This document shows, in pieces, positions 53,575 to 61,834 of a stretch of 64,000 bases of DNA; position 1 is the first letter of the stretch, and every line of letters begins with the position of its first letter. This stretch comes from Prosthecomicrobium sp. N25. GTDB lineage: Bacteria; Pseudomonadota; Alphaproteobacteria; Rhizobiales; Ancalomicrobiaceae. The notes beneath the pieces are model-generated. The model saw only the letters and a program-made list of their open reading frames with translations, searched no databases and was not told the origin of the DNA. The stretch spans positions 62,001 to 126,000 of the forward strand of contig NZ_JBBCAT010000001.1 of NCBI RefSeq assembly GCF_037203705.1, in the 5' to 3' direction. The translations under genes were made by a program, and so were the position numbers.

Positions 53575-54852
53575 ATGTCGACGTCCTGGAACCGCCGCAG
53601 CTTCACCCTCGCTCTCGCCGGCGCCCTCGCGGCCGGCGTGCCGGTCCTCCCCGCCTCCGCCCAGACCGTGCCGTCCGGCAAGGTCACGGTCGAGCTCTTC
53701 GGCCTCGTGACCAACGGCTTCGACCCGGTCATCGAGGCCTTCCAGAAGGACTATCCGAACATCACCGTGAAGTGGACGAAGTTCGGCACCGACGAGTTCA
53801 AGCAGGCGCTGCGCGTCGGCGCCGCCTCCGGCAAGATGCCCGACCTGTGGTTCAACTGGGGCGGCAGCCTCGCCTACCCGTACAGCCGCGCCGGCCTCAC
53901 CCTCGACCTCACCGGCCGCATCCAGGATCTGAAGCTCGACCAGACTCTGGTGCCGACCGCCATTGTGCTCGCCCAGGATCGCGGCAAGCTTTACGGCGTG
54001 CCGAACCGCATCGTGCCGATGACGATCGTCTACCGGAAGGAGATGTTCGAGAAGGCTGGCGTCAAGGTGCCGAACACCTTCGCGGAGCTCGAGGAGGCCT
54101 GCGCCAAGCTGAAGGCCGCCGGCATCACGCCCTTCTCGCTGGGCGGCAAGTTCAGCTGGATGACCATGCGCTTCACCGACTTCTTCATGGAGCACTACGC
54201 CGGTCCGAAGCTGCATGACCAGATCAAGGCCATGGAGGCGAGCTGGGACCAGGACGCGGTCGTGAAGTCCTTCGCCAAGCTCAAGGAATGGAACGACAAG
54301 GGCTGGTTCAACCAGGGCTTCCTGAACGTCGACCCGGCCACCAACATGCAGCTCGTCTACCAGGGCAAGGCCGCCATGGTGCTGGAGGTGCCCTCCATCG
54401 AGGTGACTCGCCTGAAGCGCGAGAACATCGACCCCTCGACCTACGGCACCTTCCTGATGCCGACCGACCAGACCCCGCGCCGCGTCTCCGGCTTCCAGCA
54501 GCAGCTGCAGGTCTCCGCCAAGGCGCCGAAGGACGTCCAGGACGCCGCCCTGCTCTTCGCCACCTACGTGGTGCGCCCGGACCTCGCGGCGAAGCACATG
54601 GCGAGCATCGGCGGGCCGAGCGCCGCCAGGGGCGTGGTGCCGGGCGCCGACTCCCCCCTCCAGGCCCAGTACGCCACCTGGCTGCAGGAGGGCCTGCAGC
54701 TCTTCCTGCCGGGCGACCAGGCGCTCCCGCAGGAGATGGTGGCCGCCTATTTCGAGGCCCAGGATTCGGTGATCCTCGGCGCCATGACGCCCGCCGAGGC
54801 CGCCAAGAGCGTCCAGCAGGCGATCACCGGCTTCAAGGCCCGCCAGCAGTGA
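53575..54852 (+). CDS. ABC sugar-binding protein (CUT1/family 1 type)
   Basis: Periplasmic binding protein of 425 aa. Seen: a twin-arginine-like signal (NRRSFTLALAGALAAG, cleavage near ASA-QT), then VTVELFGLVTNGFDPVIEAFQKDYPN, FNWGGSLAYPYSRAGLTLDLTG and KLYGVPNRIVPMTIVYRKEMF, typical of family 1 oligosaccharide binders. Known apiose importers that I recall use the pentose/ribose-type binding proteins; this one belongs to the oligosaccharide-type group. It overlaps the first permease gene by 4 bp. Confidence 0.93.
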   Translation: MSTSWNRRSFTLALAGALAAGVPVLPASAQTVPSGKVTVELFGLVTNGFDPVIEAFQKDYPNITVKWTKFGTDEFKQALRVGAASGKMPDLWFNWGGSLAYPYSRAGLTLDLTGRIQDLKLDQTLVPTAIVLAQDRGKLYGVPNRIVPMTIVYRKEMFEKAGVKVPNTFAELEEACAKLKAAGITPFSLGGKFSWMTMRFTDFFMEHYAGPKLHDQIKAMEASWDQDAVVKSFAKLKEWNDKGWFNQGFLNVDPATNMQLVYQGKAAMVLEVPSIEVTRLKRENIDPSTYGTFLMPTDQTPRRVSGFQQQLQVSAKAPKDVQDAALLFATYVVRPDLAAKHMASIGGPSAARGVVPGADSPLQAQYATWLQEGLQLFLPGDQALPQEMVAAYFEAQDSVILGAMTPAEAAKSVQQAITGFKARQQ

Positions 54853-55784
54853 GCCTCGGCGGGGCCGATACCGCGGCGGCGACGCCGGCGGCCGGGCGAG
54901 GGGGCTCCAACCCCCTCCGCACCGAGTGGCGGATCGGCGCGCTCTTCCTCGCGCCGGCCCTCCTCCTCTACGTGACCATCATCATCTACCCCCTGATCTA
55001 TTCCTCCTGGCTGAGCCTCTTCGAATGGGACGGCATCAGCCCCACCCGGCGCTTCGTCGGCCTCGACAACTACGCGACGCTCTGGAGCCAGAACCGGGTC
55101 TTCTGGATCGCCTTGAAGAACAGCGCGCTCTGGACCGCCGTCGCCCTGGTGGTGCCGACGAGCATCGGCCTCGGCCTGGCGCTCCTCCTCAACCGCTCCT
55201 TCGCGGGCCGCGGCTTCTACCGGGGCCTCTTCTACTTCCCCGCCATCCTGTCGCTGAGCCTCTGCGGCCTGATCTGGACCTGGATCTACCACCCGACGCT
55301 CGGCTTCCTGAACCAGTTCCTCGGCTGGGTCGGCCTGGAGTCCCTGCACCGCGCCTGGCTGTCGGAGCCCTCCATCGCGCTCTTCGCCGTCATGGTGGCG
55401 GCCGGCTGGCACAACACCGGCCTGCCGATGCTGCTCTACCTCGCCGGCCTGCAGACCATCCCCAGGGAGGTGCTCGAGGCCGCCGAGGTCGACGGCGCCA
55501 CGGCCTTCCAGCGCTTCCGGCACGTGACCTGGCCGATGCTGAAGGACACCACCTTCGTGGTTCTCGCCATCACCTTCATCAACTCCCTGAAGGTCTACGA
55601 CGTCGTCTACGTGATGACCTTCGGCGGCCCCGCCAACCAGACCCAGGTGCTCGGCACCTGGATGTACTTCCTGACCTACAACTTCAACCGGATCGGCCTC
55701 GGCACCGCCATCGCGGTCGTGCTCTTCGGTCTGACCCTGATCTTCGCCATCCCGTACACCCGCAAGCTGGGACAGGAGTCATGA
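54849..55784 (+). CDS. ABC sugar permease 1 (MalF/UgpA type)
   Basis: Membrane permease of 311 aa with six expected helices; GTG start in a GTGA overlap. Seen: LFLAPALLLYVTIIIYPLIYSSWLSLF at the start and the EAA loop LEAAEVDGATAFQRFRHVTWP. It has no long MalF-type periplasmic domain, as in UgpA/LacF. It pairs with the permease at 55781. No ATPase gene is in the cluster. Confidence 0.93.
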   Translation: MSLGGADTAAATPAAGRGGSNPLRTEWRIGALFLAPALLLYVTIIIYPLIYSSWLSLFEWDGISPTRRFVGLDNYATLWSQNRVFWIALKNSALWTAVALVVPTSIGLGLALLLNRSFAGRGFYRGLFYFPAILSLSLCGLIWTWIYHPTLGFLNQFLGWVGLESLHRAWLSEPSIALFAVMVAAGWHNTGLPMLLYLAGLQTIPREVLEAAEVDGATAFQRFRHVTWPMLKDTTFVVLAITFINSLKVYDVVYVMTFGGPANQTQVLGTWMYFLTYNFNRIGLGTAIAVVLFGLTLIFAIPYTRKLGQES

Positions 55785-56656
55785 GCCTCGTGGTCGCCGG
55801 ACGGGACTCGGGCTCCGCCGTCCTGCCCCATGCCGGCCGGGCCGCGATCCCGCGCATCGCCTTCTATGTCGGCCTCTCCCTCTTCGCCCTGGTCTGGATC
55901 GCGCCGGTCTTCATCCTGGTCTTCACGGCGCTGAAGTCCGCCTCCGACTTCGCCCACGGCGGCACCTTCGCGCTGCCGGAACGGATCGAATGGGCGAACT
56001 TCGCCAAGGCCTGGGACGTCGGCATCCGGACCTACTTCGCCAACTCGGCCCTGATGACCCTGGTCAAGGTCCCGGCCGGCGTGCTGATCGCCGCCATGGC
56101 GGCCTTCGCGCTGACCTTCCTGCGCCTGCCCGGCAGCCGCGCGCTCTTCACCTTCTTCATCGTCGGGCTGGTGGTGCCGATCCAGATGACGCTCGTGCCG
56201 CTGACGCTGCTGCTGCGCAACCTCGATCTCATCGACAGCCTCTTCGGCCTGTTCTGGCTCTACCTCGGCTTCGGCCTGCCCTTCGCCATCATGGTGATGC
56301 GCGGCTACATGCGGTCGATCCCGCGCGAACTGGTCGAAGCCGCGCTGATCGACGGCTGCTCCTGGTTCGGGGTCTTCCGGCGCATCGTGCTGCCCTTGTC
56401 CACGCCCGCCGTGGTGTCGCTCCTGATCTTCGACGGCATCGCCACCTGGAACGAGTTCATCCTCGCCCAGATCTTCCTGCGCCAGAACTCCAACCGCACC
56501 CTGCCGCTCGGCCTCGTCAACTTCCAGACCGAGTTCTCGACCGCCTACGAGCTCCTCGCGGCGGCCCAGTGCATCACCATCGTGCCGCTCGTCGTCGTCT
56601 ACCTCTTCTTCCAGAGGTACTTCGTCGACGGCCTGTCCGGCTCGATCAAGTCATGA
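55781..56656 (+). CDS. ABC sugar permease 2 (MalG/UgpE type)
   Basis: Membrane permease of 291 aa. Seen: WIAPVFILVFTALKS, VGLVVPIQMTLVPLTLLL, and the EAA loop ELVEAALIDGCSWFGVFRRIVLP, followed by a C-terminal YFVDGLSGSIKS, which is typical of the MalG-type subunit. It overlaps the preceding permease by 4 bp. The shared ATP-binding subunit must be encoded elsewhere. Confidence 0.94.
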   Translation: MSLVVAGRDSGSAVLPHAGRAAIPRIAFYVGLSLFALVWIAPVFILVFTALKSASDFAHGGTFALPERIEWANFAKAWDVGIRTYFANSALMTLVKVPAGVLIAAMAAFALTFLRLPGSRALFTFFIVGLVVPIQMTLVPLTLLLRNLDLIDSLFGLFWLYLGFGLPFAIMVMRGYMRSIPRELVEAALIDGCSWFGVFRRIVLPLSTPAVVSLLIFDGIATWNEFILAQIFLRQNSNRTLPLGLVNFQTEFSTAYELLAAAQCITIVPLVVVYLFFQRYFVDGLSGSIKS

Positions 56657-56676
56657 TCCTCGGAGGGGACCCCGTC

Positions 56677-57582
56677 ATGCCGCTGCCGCCCGAAAAGATG
56701 CACCGCGTCATCATCAACACCGACGCCAAGAACGAGGCCGACGACCAGTACGCCATCGTGCATGCCCTGCTGACCCCCTCCTTCGACCTGCACGGCATCG
56801 TGCCCGCCCACTTCGGCAGCGTGAAATCCAAGACCAGCCTGAAGGATTCCGCCGACGAGGTGGCCAGGATCCTCGACCTGATGGAGCTTTCCGGCCGCGT
56901 CCGCGTGGCCGACGGCGCCGCGGGGCCGATCCCCGACGAGGCGACCCCGGCGCCCTCGCCGGGCGCCGAGATGATCGTCCGCGAGGCCATGCGGGACGAC
57001 CCGCGACCCCTCCACGTCGCCTTCCTGGGCCCGCTCACCGACATGGCCTCGGCGATCCTGATGGAGCCGCGGATCGTCCGGCGCAACGTTCGCGTGGTCT
57101 GGATCGGCGGCGGCCACTGGCCGGTCGGCGGCCGCGAGTACAACCTCTCCAACGACATCGCCGCCGCCAACGTGGTCATGCGTTCGGGCATCGAGGTCTG
57201 GCAGATCCCGATGACCGTCTACCGCCTGATGGCCGTCTCGTATGCCGAGCTCTACGAGCGGGTCTACGACAAGGGGGCGATCGGCCGCTATCTGGTCGAG
57301 CAACTGATCGACTGGAACAGCCGTATGGTCGCCGGCCCGATCGAGCACCGTTCGCTCGGCGACAGCCCGGCCATCGGCGTCATCATGTACCCGGACTGCG
57401 GCAAGTGGGAGTACCGACCCGGACCCGAGTGGAACGCCGTGATGAACTATGTGCACACCGGCCAGAACCGGCCCGTGAAGGTCTATGAAAACGTCGACCA
57501 GCGCTTTATCCAGGAGGACTTCTTCGCCAAGCTGGCACGCTTCGCCAGGGGCTTGCGCGAATTCGCCAAATTCGACGGATGA
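56677..57582 (+). CDS. Nucleoside-hydrolase-fold protein with divergent metal loop
   Basis: Cytoplasmic protein of 301 aa in the inosine-uridine nucleoside hydrolase superfamily, which cleaves furanosyl bonds with a calcium ion. Seen: strand plus metal loop IINTDAKNEADDQYAIVHALL (D16, D22, D23), longer by two residues than the usual DTDxGxDDxxA, then HVAFLGPLTDMASAI, VWIGGGHWPVGGREYNLSNDIAAANVV with the conserved N/D pair, and PIEHRSLGDSP. ATG 56677 is chosen for GGAGGGG at 56662-56668. Placed in an apiose operon, it may hydrolyse an apiofuranosyl compound rather than a nucleoside. Function inferred from context only. Confidence 0.8.
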   Translation: MPLPPEKMHRVIINTDAKNEADDQYAIVHALLTPSFDLHGIVPAHFGSVKSKTSLKDSADEVARILDLMELSGRVRVADGAAGPIPDEATPAPSPGAEMIVREAMRDDPRPLHVAFLGPLTDMASAILMEPRIVRRNVRVVWIGGGHWPVGGREYNLSNDIAAANVVMRSGIEVWQIPMTVYRLMAVSYAELYERVYDKGAIGRYLVEQLIDWNSRMVAGPIEHRSLGDSPAIGVIMYPDCGKWEYRPGPEWNAVMNYVHTGQNRPVKVYENVDQRFIQEDFFAKLARFARGLREFAKFDG

Positions 57583-57586
57583 CGCC

Positions 57587-58345
57587 ATGCGGCCGGAGCC
57601 GATCCTTCGACGGAAGCTCTACCAGGAGGTTCTCGAGCGGCTTCTCGGCCGGATCGAGAGCGGCGAGATCGCGCCCGGCGATCCGCTGCCCTCCGAGCGC
57701 GAGCTGATGGAGGCCTACGGGGTCGGCCGGCCCGCGATCCGCGAGGCCCTGCAGTCGCTCGAGCGCTGGGGCATCGTCACCATCAGCCACGGCGAGCGGG
57801 CGCGCCTGGTCGTGCCCTCCGCCGACAACCTCATCGCGCAGATCCAGGAGGGCGCCCGCCACCTGCTGCGCTCGGAGCCGCATTCGCTCGGGCACCTGAA
57901 GGACGCCCGGCTGTTCCTGGAGACCGGCCTCGCCCGCCTGGCGGCCGAGCGCGCCGACGAGGCCGGCATCGCGGAGCTTCGCGCGCGCCTCGACGAGCAC
58001 AAGGCGGCGCTGGCGCGCCTCGACGAGTTCATCGACCGCGACATGGCCTTCCACCGGCAGGTGGCCCGGCTGACCGGCAATCCGATCTTCCCGGCCATCA
58101 TCGAGGCCATGTTCAGCTGGCTGGCCGCCTACTACCGCTCGCTCGTCCGCGCCCCCGGCGCCGAGATGCTGACCATCGCCGAGCACGAGCGCATCCTCGC
58201 GGCGATCGCGGCCCGCGATCCGGATGCCGCCGCGGCCGCCATGCACGATCACCTGAGCCGCGCCAACGCGCTCTACCGCCGCTTCGAGGCCGGCGGCGAG
58301 GACGCGGGCGAGGACGGCCGGGGCGGCGGCGGGCCGCCGTCGTGA
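57587..58345 (+). CDS. GntR/FadR-type regulator of the apiose-type cluster
   Basis: Regulator of 252 aa. Seen: an N-terminal winged helix (about residues 8-78) with RRKLYQEVLERLLGRIESGEIAPG, LPSERELMEAYGVGRPAIREAL, and an FCD domain (about 95-235) with its metal ligands in DRDMAFHRQVARLTGN, ANN-type replaced by IAEHERILAAI and MHDHL. It is close to the NanR/UxuR-like group. The gene lies inside the catabolic operon and overlaps the lactonase gene (GTGA). The paired operator-like sites at 49003 and 61562 are its likely targets. Confidence 0.92.
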   Translation: MRPEPILRRKLYQEVLERLLGRIESGEIAPGDPLPSERELMEAYGVGRPAIREALQSLERWGIVTISHGERARLVVPSADNLIAQIQEGARHLLRSEPHSLGHLKDARLFLETGLARLAAERADEAGIAELRARLDEHKAALARLDEFIDRDMAFHRQVARLTGNPIFPAIIEAMFSWLAAYYRSLVRAPGAEMLTIAEHERILAAIAARDPDAAAAAMHDHLSRANALYRRFEAGGEDAGEDGRGGGGPPS

Positions 58346-60243
58346 CGCCCGAGCGGCGCCTCGCGCTCTTCGGCACCGCCGAGCCCCCGCCGGCGACCCT
58401 GTCCCTGCAGGCCGGCGCGCTCACGCTCGATCTCGTCGACGGCGCCGTCGGGACCGTCACGCGGAACGGCGTCGAGATCCTGCGCGGCATCGCCTTCCTG
58501 ATCCGCGACGAGGCCTGGGGGACGCCCGCCGCGGAGTTGGAGCCGCTCGCCGTCGAGACCCGCCCGGACGGGTTCCGGGTCGCGTGGCGCGGGCGCATCG
58601 CGGTCGCCGGCGCCGCCTTCGCCTTCACGGCCCGCCTCGAGGGCGACCCCGACGGGCACCTGCTCTTCGCCGTCGAGGGCGCCGCGGACGCCGACCTGAA
58701 GACCAACCGGGCCGGCTTCGTCCTCCTTCACCCGGCGGGCTTCGCCGGCCTCCCCGTCACCCTGCACACTGTCGACGGCGGCCGCACCGACGCGGTCTTC
58801 CCGACCGTGATCAGCCCCGGCCAGCCCTTCTTCGACCTGCGCGCCCTGGAGGTCCGGCTCGACGGCGTCGGCCGGGTGACCTGCCGGATGGAGGCCTCCC
58901 TCCCCGGAGACCCGCTCGGCCGCTTCGAAACCGAGGACCAGCGCAACTGGGGCGACGCCTCCTACAAGACCTACGTCGGCTCCCTCCTCGACCCCTGGCC
59001 CTACGTCCTGCAGGCCGGCCGCCCCCTGGCGCAGCGCATCGGGATCACCGTCGAGCCGGAGGCGCCGCAAGCGCGCGTCCGCTCCCGCTCCGCGCCGGCG
59101 GCCGCGGCGGTCCCTGCCCCCGTCCGCCTTCCGGTCTTCGGGCTCGGCGTTCCCCACGGCCTGGACCGGGCCGACCCCGCCGACCGCGATCGCGTGGCGG
59201 CCCTCGGGCTCCGCCGGCTTGTGGTCGAGGCGGACCTGCGGCGGCCCGGCGTCGAGGGTCACCTGCGCGCCGCGGCGGCCCTCGCGGCCCGGACCCGGGC
59301 CGACGTGCAGGTCGAACTGGTCACCCCCGCCGCGTCGCCGGCCCGCACGGAGCTCGAGGCCGCGGCCCGCCTGCTCGCTGCCGCCGGGCTCGCGCCGGAG
59401 TCCGTCCTGGTCTGCCCGGCGCCGCTCCTGAAGAGCTACCAGCCGGTCGGCCCCTGGCCCGACATCGAGCCGCTGGAGGCCTGGTACGCCGCCGCCCGGG
59501 CCGCCTTCCCGGGCGCGCGCCTCGGCGGCGGCATGCTGACGAACTTCACCGAGCTGAACCGGAAGCGCCCCGACCCTTCCGGCCTGGACTTCATCTCCCA
59601 CACGACGACCGCCATCGTGCACGCCGCGGACGACCGCTCCGTGATGGAGACCCTCGAGACGCTGCCCCAGATCGCCGCCAGCGTCGCCGTGCTCTGGCCC
59701 GGCCTGCCCTACCGGCTCGGTCCCTCCTCGATCGCCATGCGGTCGAACCCCTACGGCGCTACCCTGCCTGAGAATCCGGGCTGGACGCGCATGCCGCTCG
59801 CCGACCGTGACCCGCGCCACCGCGCCCTCTTCGGCGCCGCCTGGACGGTCGGGTATGTGGCCGCGCTCGTTCCCTCGGCCCTGGAGGCGATCGCCCTCCA
59901 TGCGAGCCACGGCCCCCTCGGCCTCGGCGAGGGCGCCCGCCTCTTCCCGGTCTTTCATGTGATGGCCGCCCTCGCGGAGGCGTCGGGCCGGGAGGCGGTC
60001 GCGTTGGACCTGCCGAAGTCGCTCGCCGGCCTCGCCTGGCGCGGGCCCGCCGGCACCACGGCGCTGGTCGCCAACCCGACCGCCGAGCCGGCGGACTGGC
60101 CCTTTGCGGCCCGGCCCGCCCGGGTCCTCGACGCCGCGAGCCTGGCGCCTGCGGGCGCGGACCCTGCCTGGATCCGGGCCGCGCCCACCCCCGCGCCCGC
60201 CCGCCTCGACGCCTTCGCGGTCGCGCTCGTGGCGATCGGCTAG
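58342..60243 (+). CDS. apnL: Probable D-apionate lactonase (ApnL family)
   Basis: Protein of 633 aa, GTG start overlapping the GntR stop. Seen: an N-terminal beta-rich domain (about residues 10-240; TLDLVDGAVGTVTRNGVEILRG, EDQRNWGDASYKTY), a central TIM-barrel-like domain (about 260-570; VLVCPAPLLKSYQPVGPWP, GGGMLTNFTELNRKRPD, LDFISHTTTAIVHAADD) and a small C-terminal beta domain. Length and pattern agree with ApnL, which opens D-apionolactone to D-apionate. No signal peptide, so it acts in the cytoplasm on the product of the ApsD-like enzyme. Convergent with the hydrolase at 60257. Confidence 0.82.
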   Translation: MTPERRLALFGTAEPPPATLSLQAGALTLDLVDGAVGTVTRNGVEILRGIAFLIRDEAWGTPAAELEPLAVETRPDGFRVAWRGRIAVAGAAFAFTARLEGDPDGHLLFAVEGAADADLKTNRAGFVLLHPAGFAGLPVTLHTVDGGRTDAVFPTVISPGQPFFDLRALEVRLDGVGRVTCRMEASLPGDPLGRFETEDQRNWGDASYKTYVGSLLDPWPYVLQAGRPLAQRIGITVEPEAPQARVRSRSAPAAAAVPAPVRLPVFGLGVPHGLDRADPADRDRVAALGLRRLVVEADLRRPGVEGHLRAAAALAARTRADVQVELVTPAASPARTELEAAARLLAAAGLAPESVLVCPAPLLKSYQPVGPWPDIEPLEAWYAAARAAFPGARLGGGMLTNFTELNRKRPDPSGLDFISHTTTAIVHAADDRSVMETLETLPQIAASVAVLWPGLPYRLGPSSIAMRSNPYGATLPENPGWTRMPLADRDPRHRALFGAAWTVGYVAALVPSALEAIALHASHGPLGLGEGARLFPVFHVMAALAEASGREAVALDLPKSLAGLAWRGPAGTTALVANPTAEPADWPFAARPARVLDAASLAPAGADPAWIRAAPTPAPARLDAFAVALVAIG

Positions 60244-60256
60244 AGCCTTCGGTCGC

Positions 60257-61528
60257 TCAGTCCCGTTCGGCGAGGACGAGGTAGTCGGCATTGAGCGCCG
60301 GCTGCAGGATCGTCGACGCTGCGCCGGGCAGGACCTCCGGCCAGAAGGCGGCCCGCGCCTCCAGGTCGATCGCCGTCACACGCCAGCCGGCGAGGTCGGC
60401 CGCGAGGACGAGGTCGGTCGGCGCGGGGCAGTAGACCGCGATCCGGCGGCCGTCCGCCGACGCCATGGCACGCGCCTCGGGACCGCCCGTCGTCAGGAGC
60501 CCGGTGGGGTCGAGGGCGAAGAGGGCGTGGGTCTCGAAGAGGTGCCGGGCGAAGCCCATGTCGACGGCCCCGGGAAGCTGCAGGGCGTCCTCCCAGTCGA
60601 AGGGCTCCAGCGAGCGCGCCCGGGCCAGGAAGTCGAAGCCGCGCCGGTGGAAGCTCCACACGCCGTGCGCCCCGTAGGCCACGCCCATCTTGGCACCCGA
60701 CATCAGGCTCTGCCACGCGGCGCGCCGCACCTCGGCGCGCGACCAGCGGCTGCCGTCGGGCGCGATCCGCCCGTGGCCCTCGTAGCAGGGCTCGGAGTTC
60801 AGGACCGGGATCGGCTTCGGGTAGGCCCGGAACTTCTCGGCGAGCCGCCAGGCCCGGTCGGCGTGGGCCACGTGGTGCCCGGACTGGAAGGAGTAGAAGT
60901 CGACCGCCGTGTCGAAGGGCGGGGGAAGGTCGCCCTCCGGGTGCAGGTGCATGGAGATCGTCGCCTCCGGCCAGACGGCCCTTACGGCGTCGAGGGCGGC
61001 GCCGTAGTAGGGAGCCTCCATCTCGGACTCGAATCGGGTGTCGCCGCTGATCACCATCACGGGCTCGAAGCGCCGGAACCGCTCCGTCACGTGCCGCGCG
61101 TAGGGGGCGACGTTCGCCAGCGCCATCGCGGAGGCGATCGGGCTGCCGCGCGAGCAGCGGGTATCGGGCACGTAGCTGCACCACAGCACCGTGAGCACGG
61201 GGAGGAAGCCGGCCTCCACGGCCATGCCGACCATCCGCTCGGCGCGATCGAAATAGGCCGGGTTGGGCCTCGCGAAATCCCAGCGCCCGTCCGGGTGGAG
61301 TTCGAAGGGCGGGATCTCGCTCGGCGGCACGCTGCGGTCGTGGGTGATCGGCAGGATGCTGATCTGCAGCGCCGTGAAGCCCTGCCGCCTGCGCACCGCC
61401 AGGTAGCGCGCCCATTCGTCGTAGTCGACATTCGAGAAGGTCGCCCAGACGGTATCGGCCAGGTAGAAGAAGGCCTTGCCGTCCTTCAGGAAATGATCGC
61501 CGGTGGGCGCGCGCGTCAGACGAGCCAT
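60257..61528 (-). CDS. Cytoplasmic apiosidase-like glycoside hydrolase (GH140/DUF4038 type)
   Basis: Barrel hydrolase of 423 aa, related to the catalytic domain formerly called DUF4038 and found in the apiosidase BT1012 (GH140). Seen: an N-terminal FYLADTVWATFSNVDYDEW, ISGDTRFESEM with the acid/base candidate D163, and PVLNSEPCYEG with the nucleophile candidate E246, then a C-terminal beta domain. No signal peptide is present; ATG 61528 has GGAGG just upstream, and a longer start at 61696 is not better. It would free D-apiose from imported apiosides in the cytosol. It is transcribed towards the main operon from its own operator-bearing promoter. Confidence 0.78.
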   Translation of the reverse strand: MARLTRAPTGDHFLKDGKAFFYLADTVWATFSNVDYDEWARYLAVRRRQGFTALQISILPITHDRSVPPSEIPPFELHPDGRWDFARPNPAYFDRAERMVGMAVEAGFLPVLTVLWCSYVPDTRCSRGSPIASAMALANVAPYARHVTERFRRFEPVMVISGDTRFESEMEAPYYGAALDAVRAVWPEATISMHLHPEGDLPPPFDTAVDFYSFQSGHHVAHADRAWRLAEKFRAYPKPIPVLNSEPCYEGHGRIAPDGSRWSRAEVRRAAWQSLMSGAKMGVAYGAHGVWSFHRRGFDFLARARSLEPFDWEDALQLPGAVDMGFARHLFETHALFALDPTGLLTTGGPEARAMASADGRRIAVYCPAPTDLVLAADLAGWRVTAIDLEARAAFWPEVLPGAASTILQPALNADYLVLAERD

Positions 61529-61834
61529 GGGGGCCTCCGGGCCGGACCGGTTGCGCCGACCTATCATGTCATCATACCAGCGCATGGGTCTATGTCCATG
61601 GCTGCCCGGAGCTCGGCGCAGCCCGGCGAGATCTCCAAAGGGAACGGGGGCGCTCCGAGCGAAATCGGACGAAGGGTCCCAATCGCTTTGAATCATCCCG
61701 AAGTTTTTACCTTAATTTCCGACCCGGTGCAGTCAGACGTGCTACGCCAAGTTGCTGGGGGTGGAACCTCTAGAACGACACCTAAATTCTGATATACTGG
61801 CGCAAAATGGCTCAGCTGCAGAATTCCGGTGAAC
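61529..61834. other. Divergent promoter region between apiosidase-like and GT2 genes
   Basis: About 306 bases without a gene. It carries operator-like site 2 (61562-61579) and, near 61690-61830, an AT-rich stretch that probably contains the promoter of the GT2 operon. Confidence 0.5.
61562..61579. promoter_or_regulatory. Operator-like site 2 ahead of the apiosidase-like gene
   Basis: On the minus strand it reads TGGTATGATGACATGATA, 34 bp upstream of the ATG at 61528. It matches site 1 (49003-49020) at 13 of 18 positions, most differences being transitions, and contains a degenerate palindrome TATSATGWCATSATA. Confidence 0.6.
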
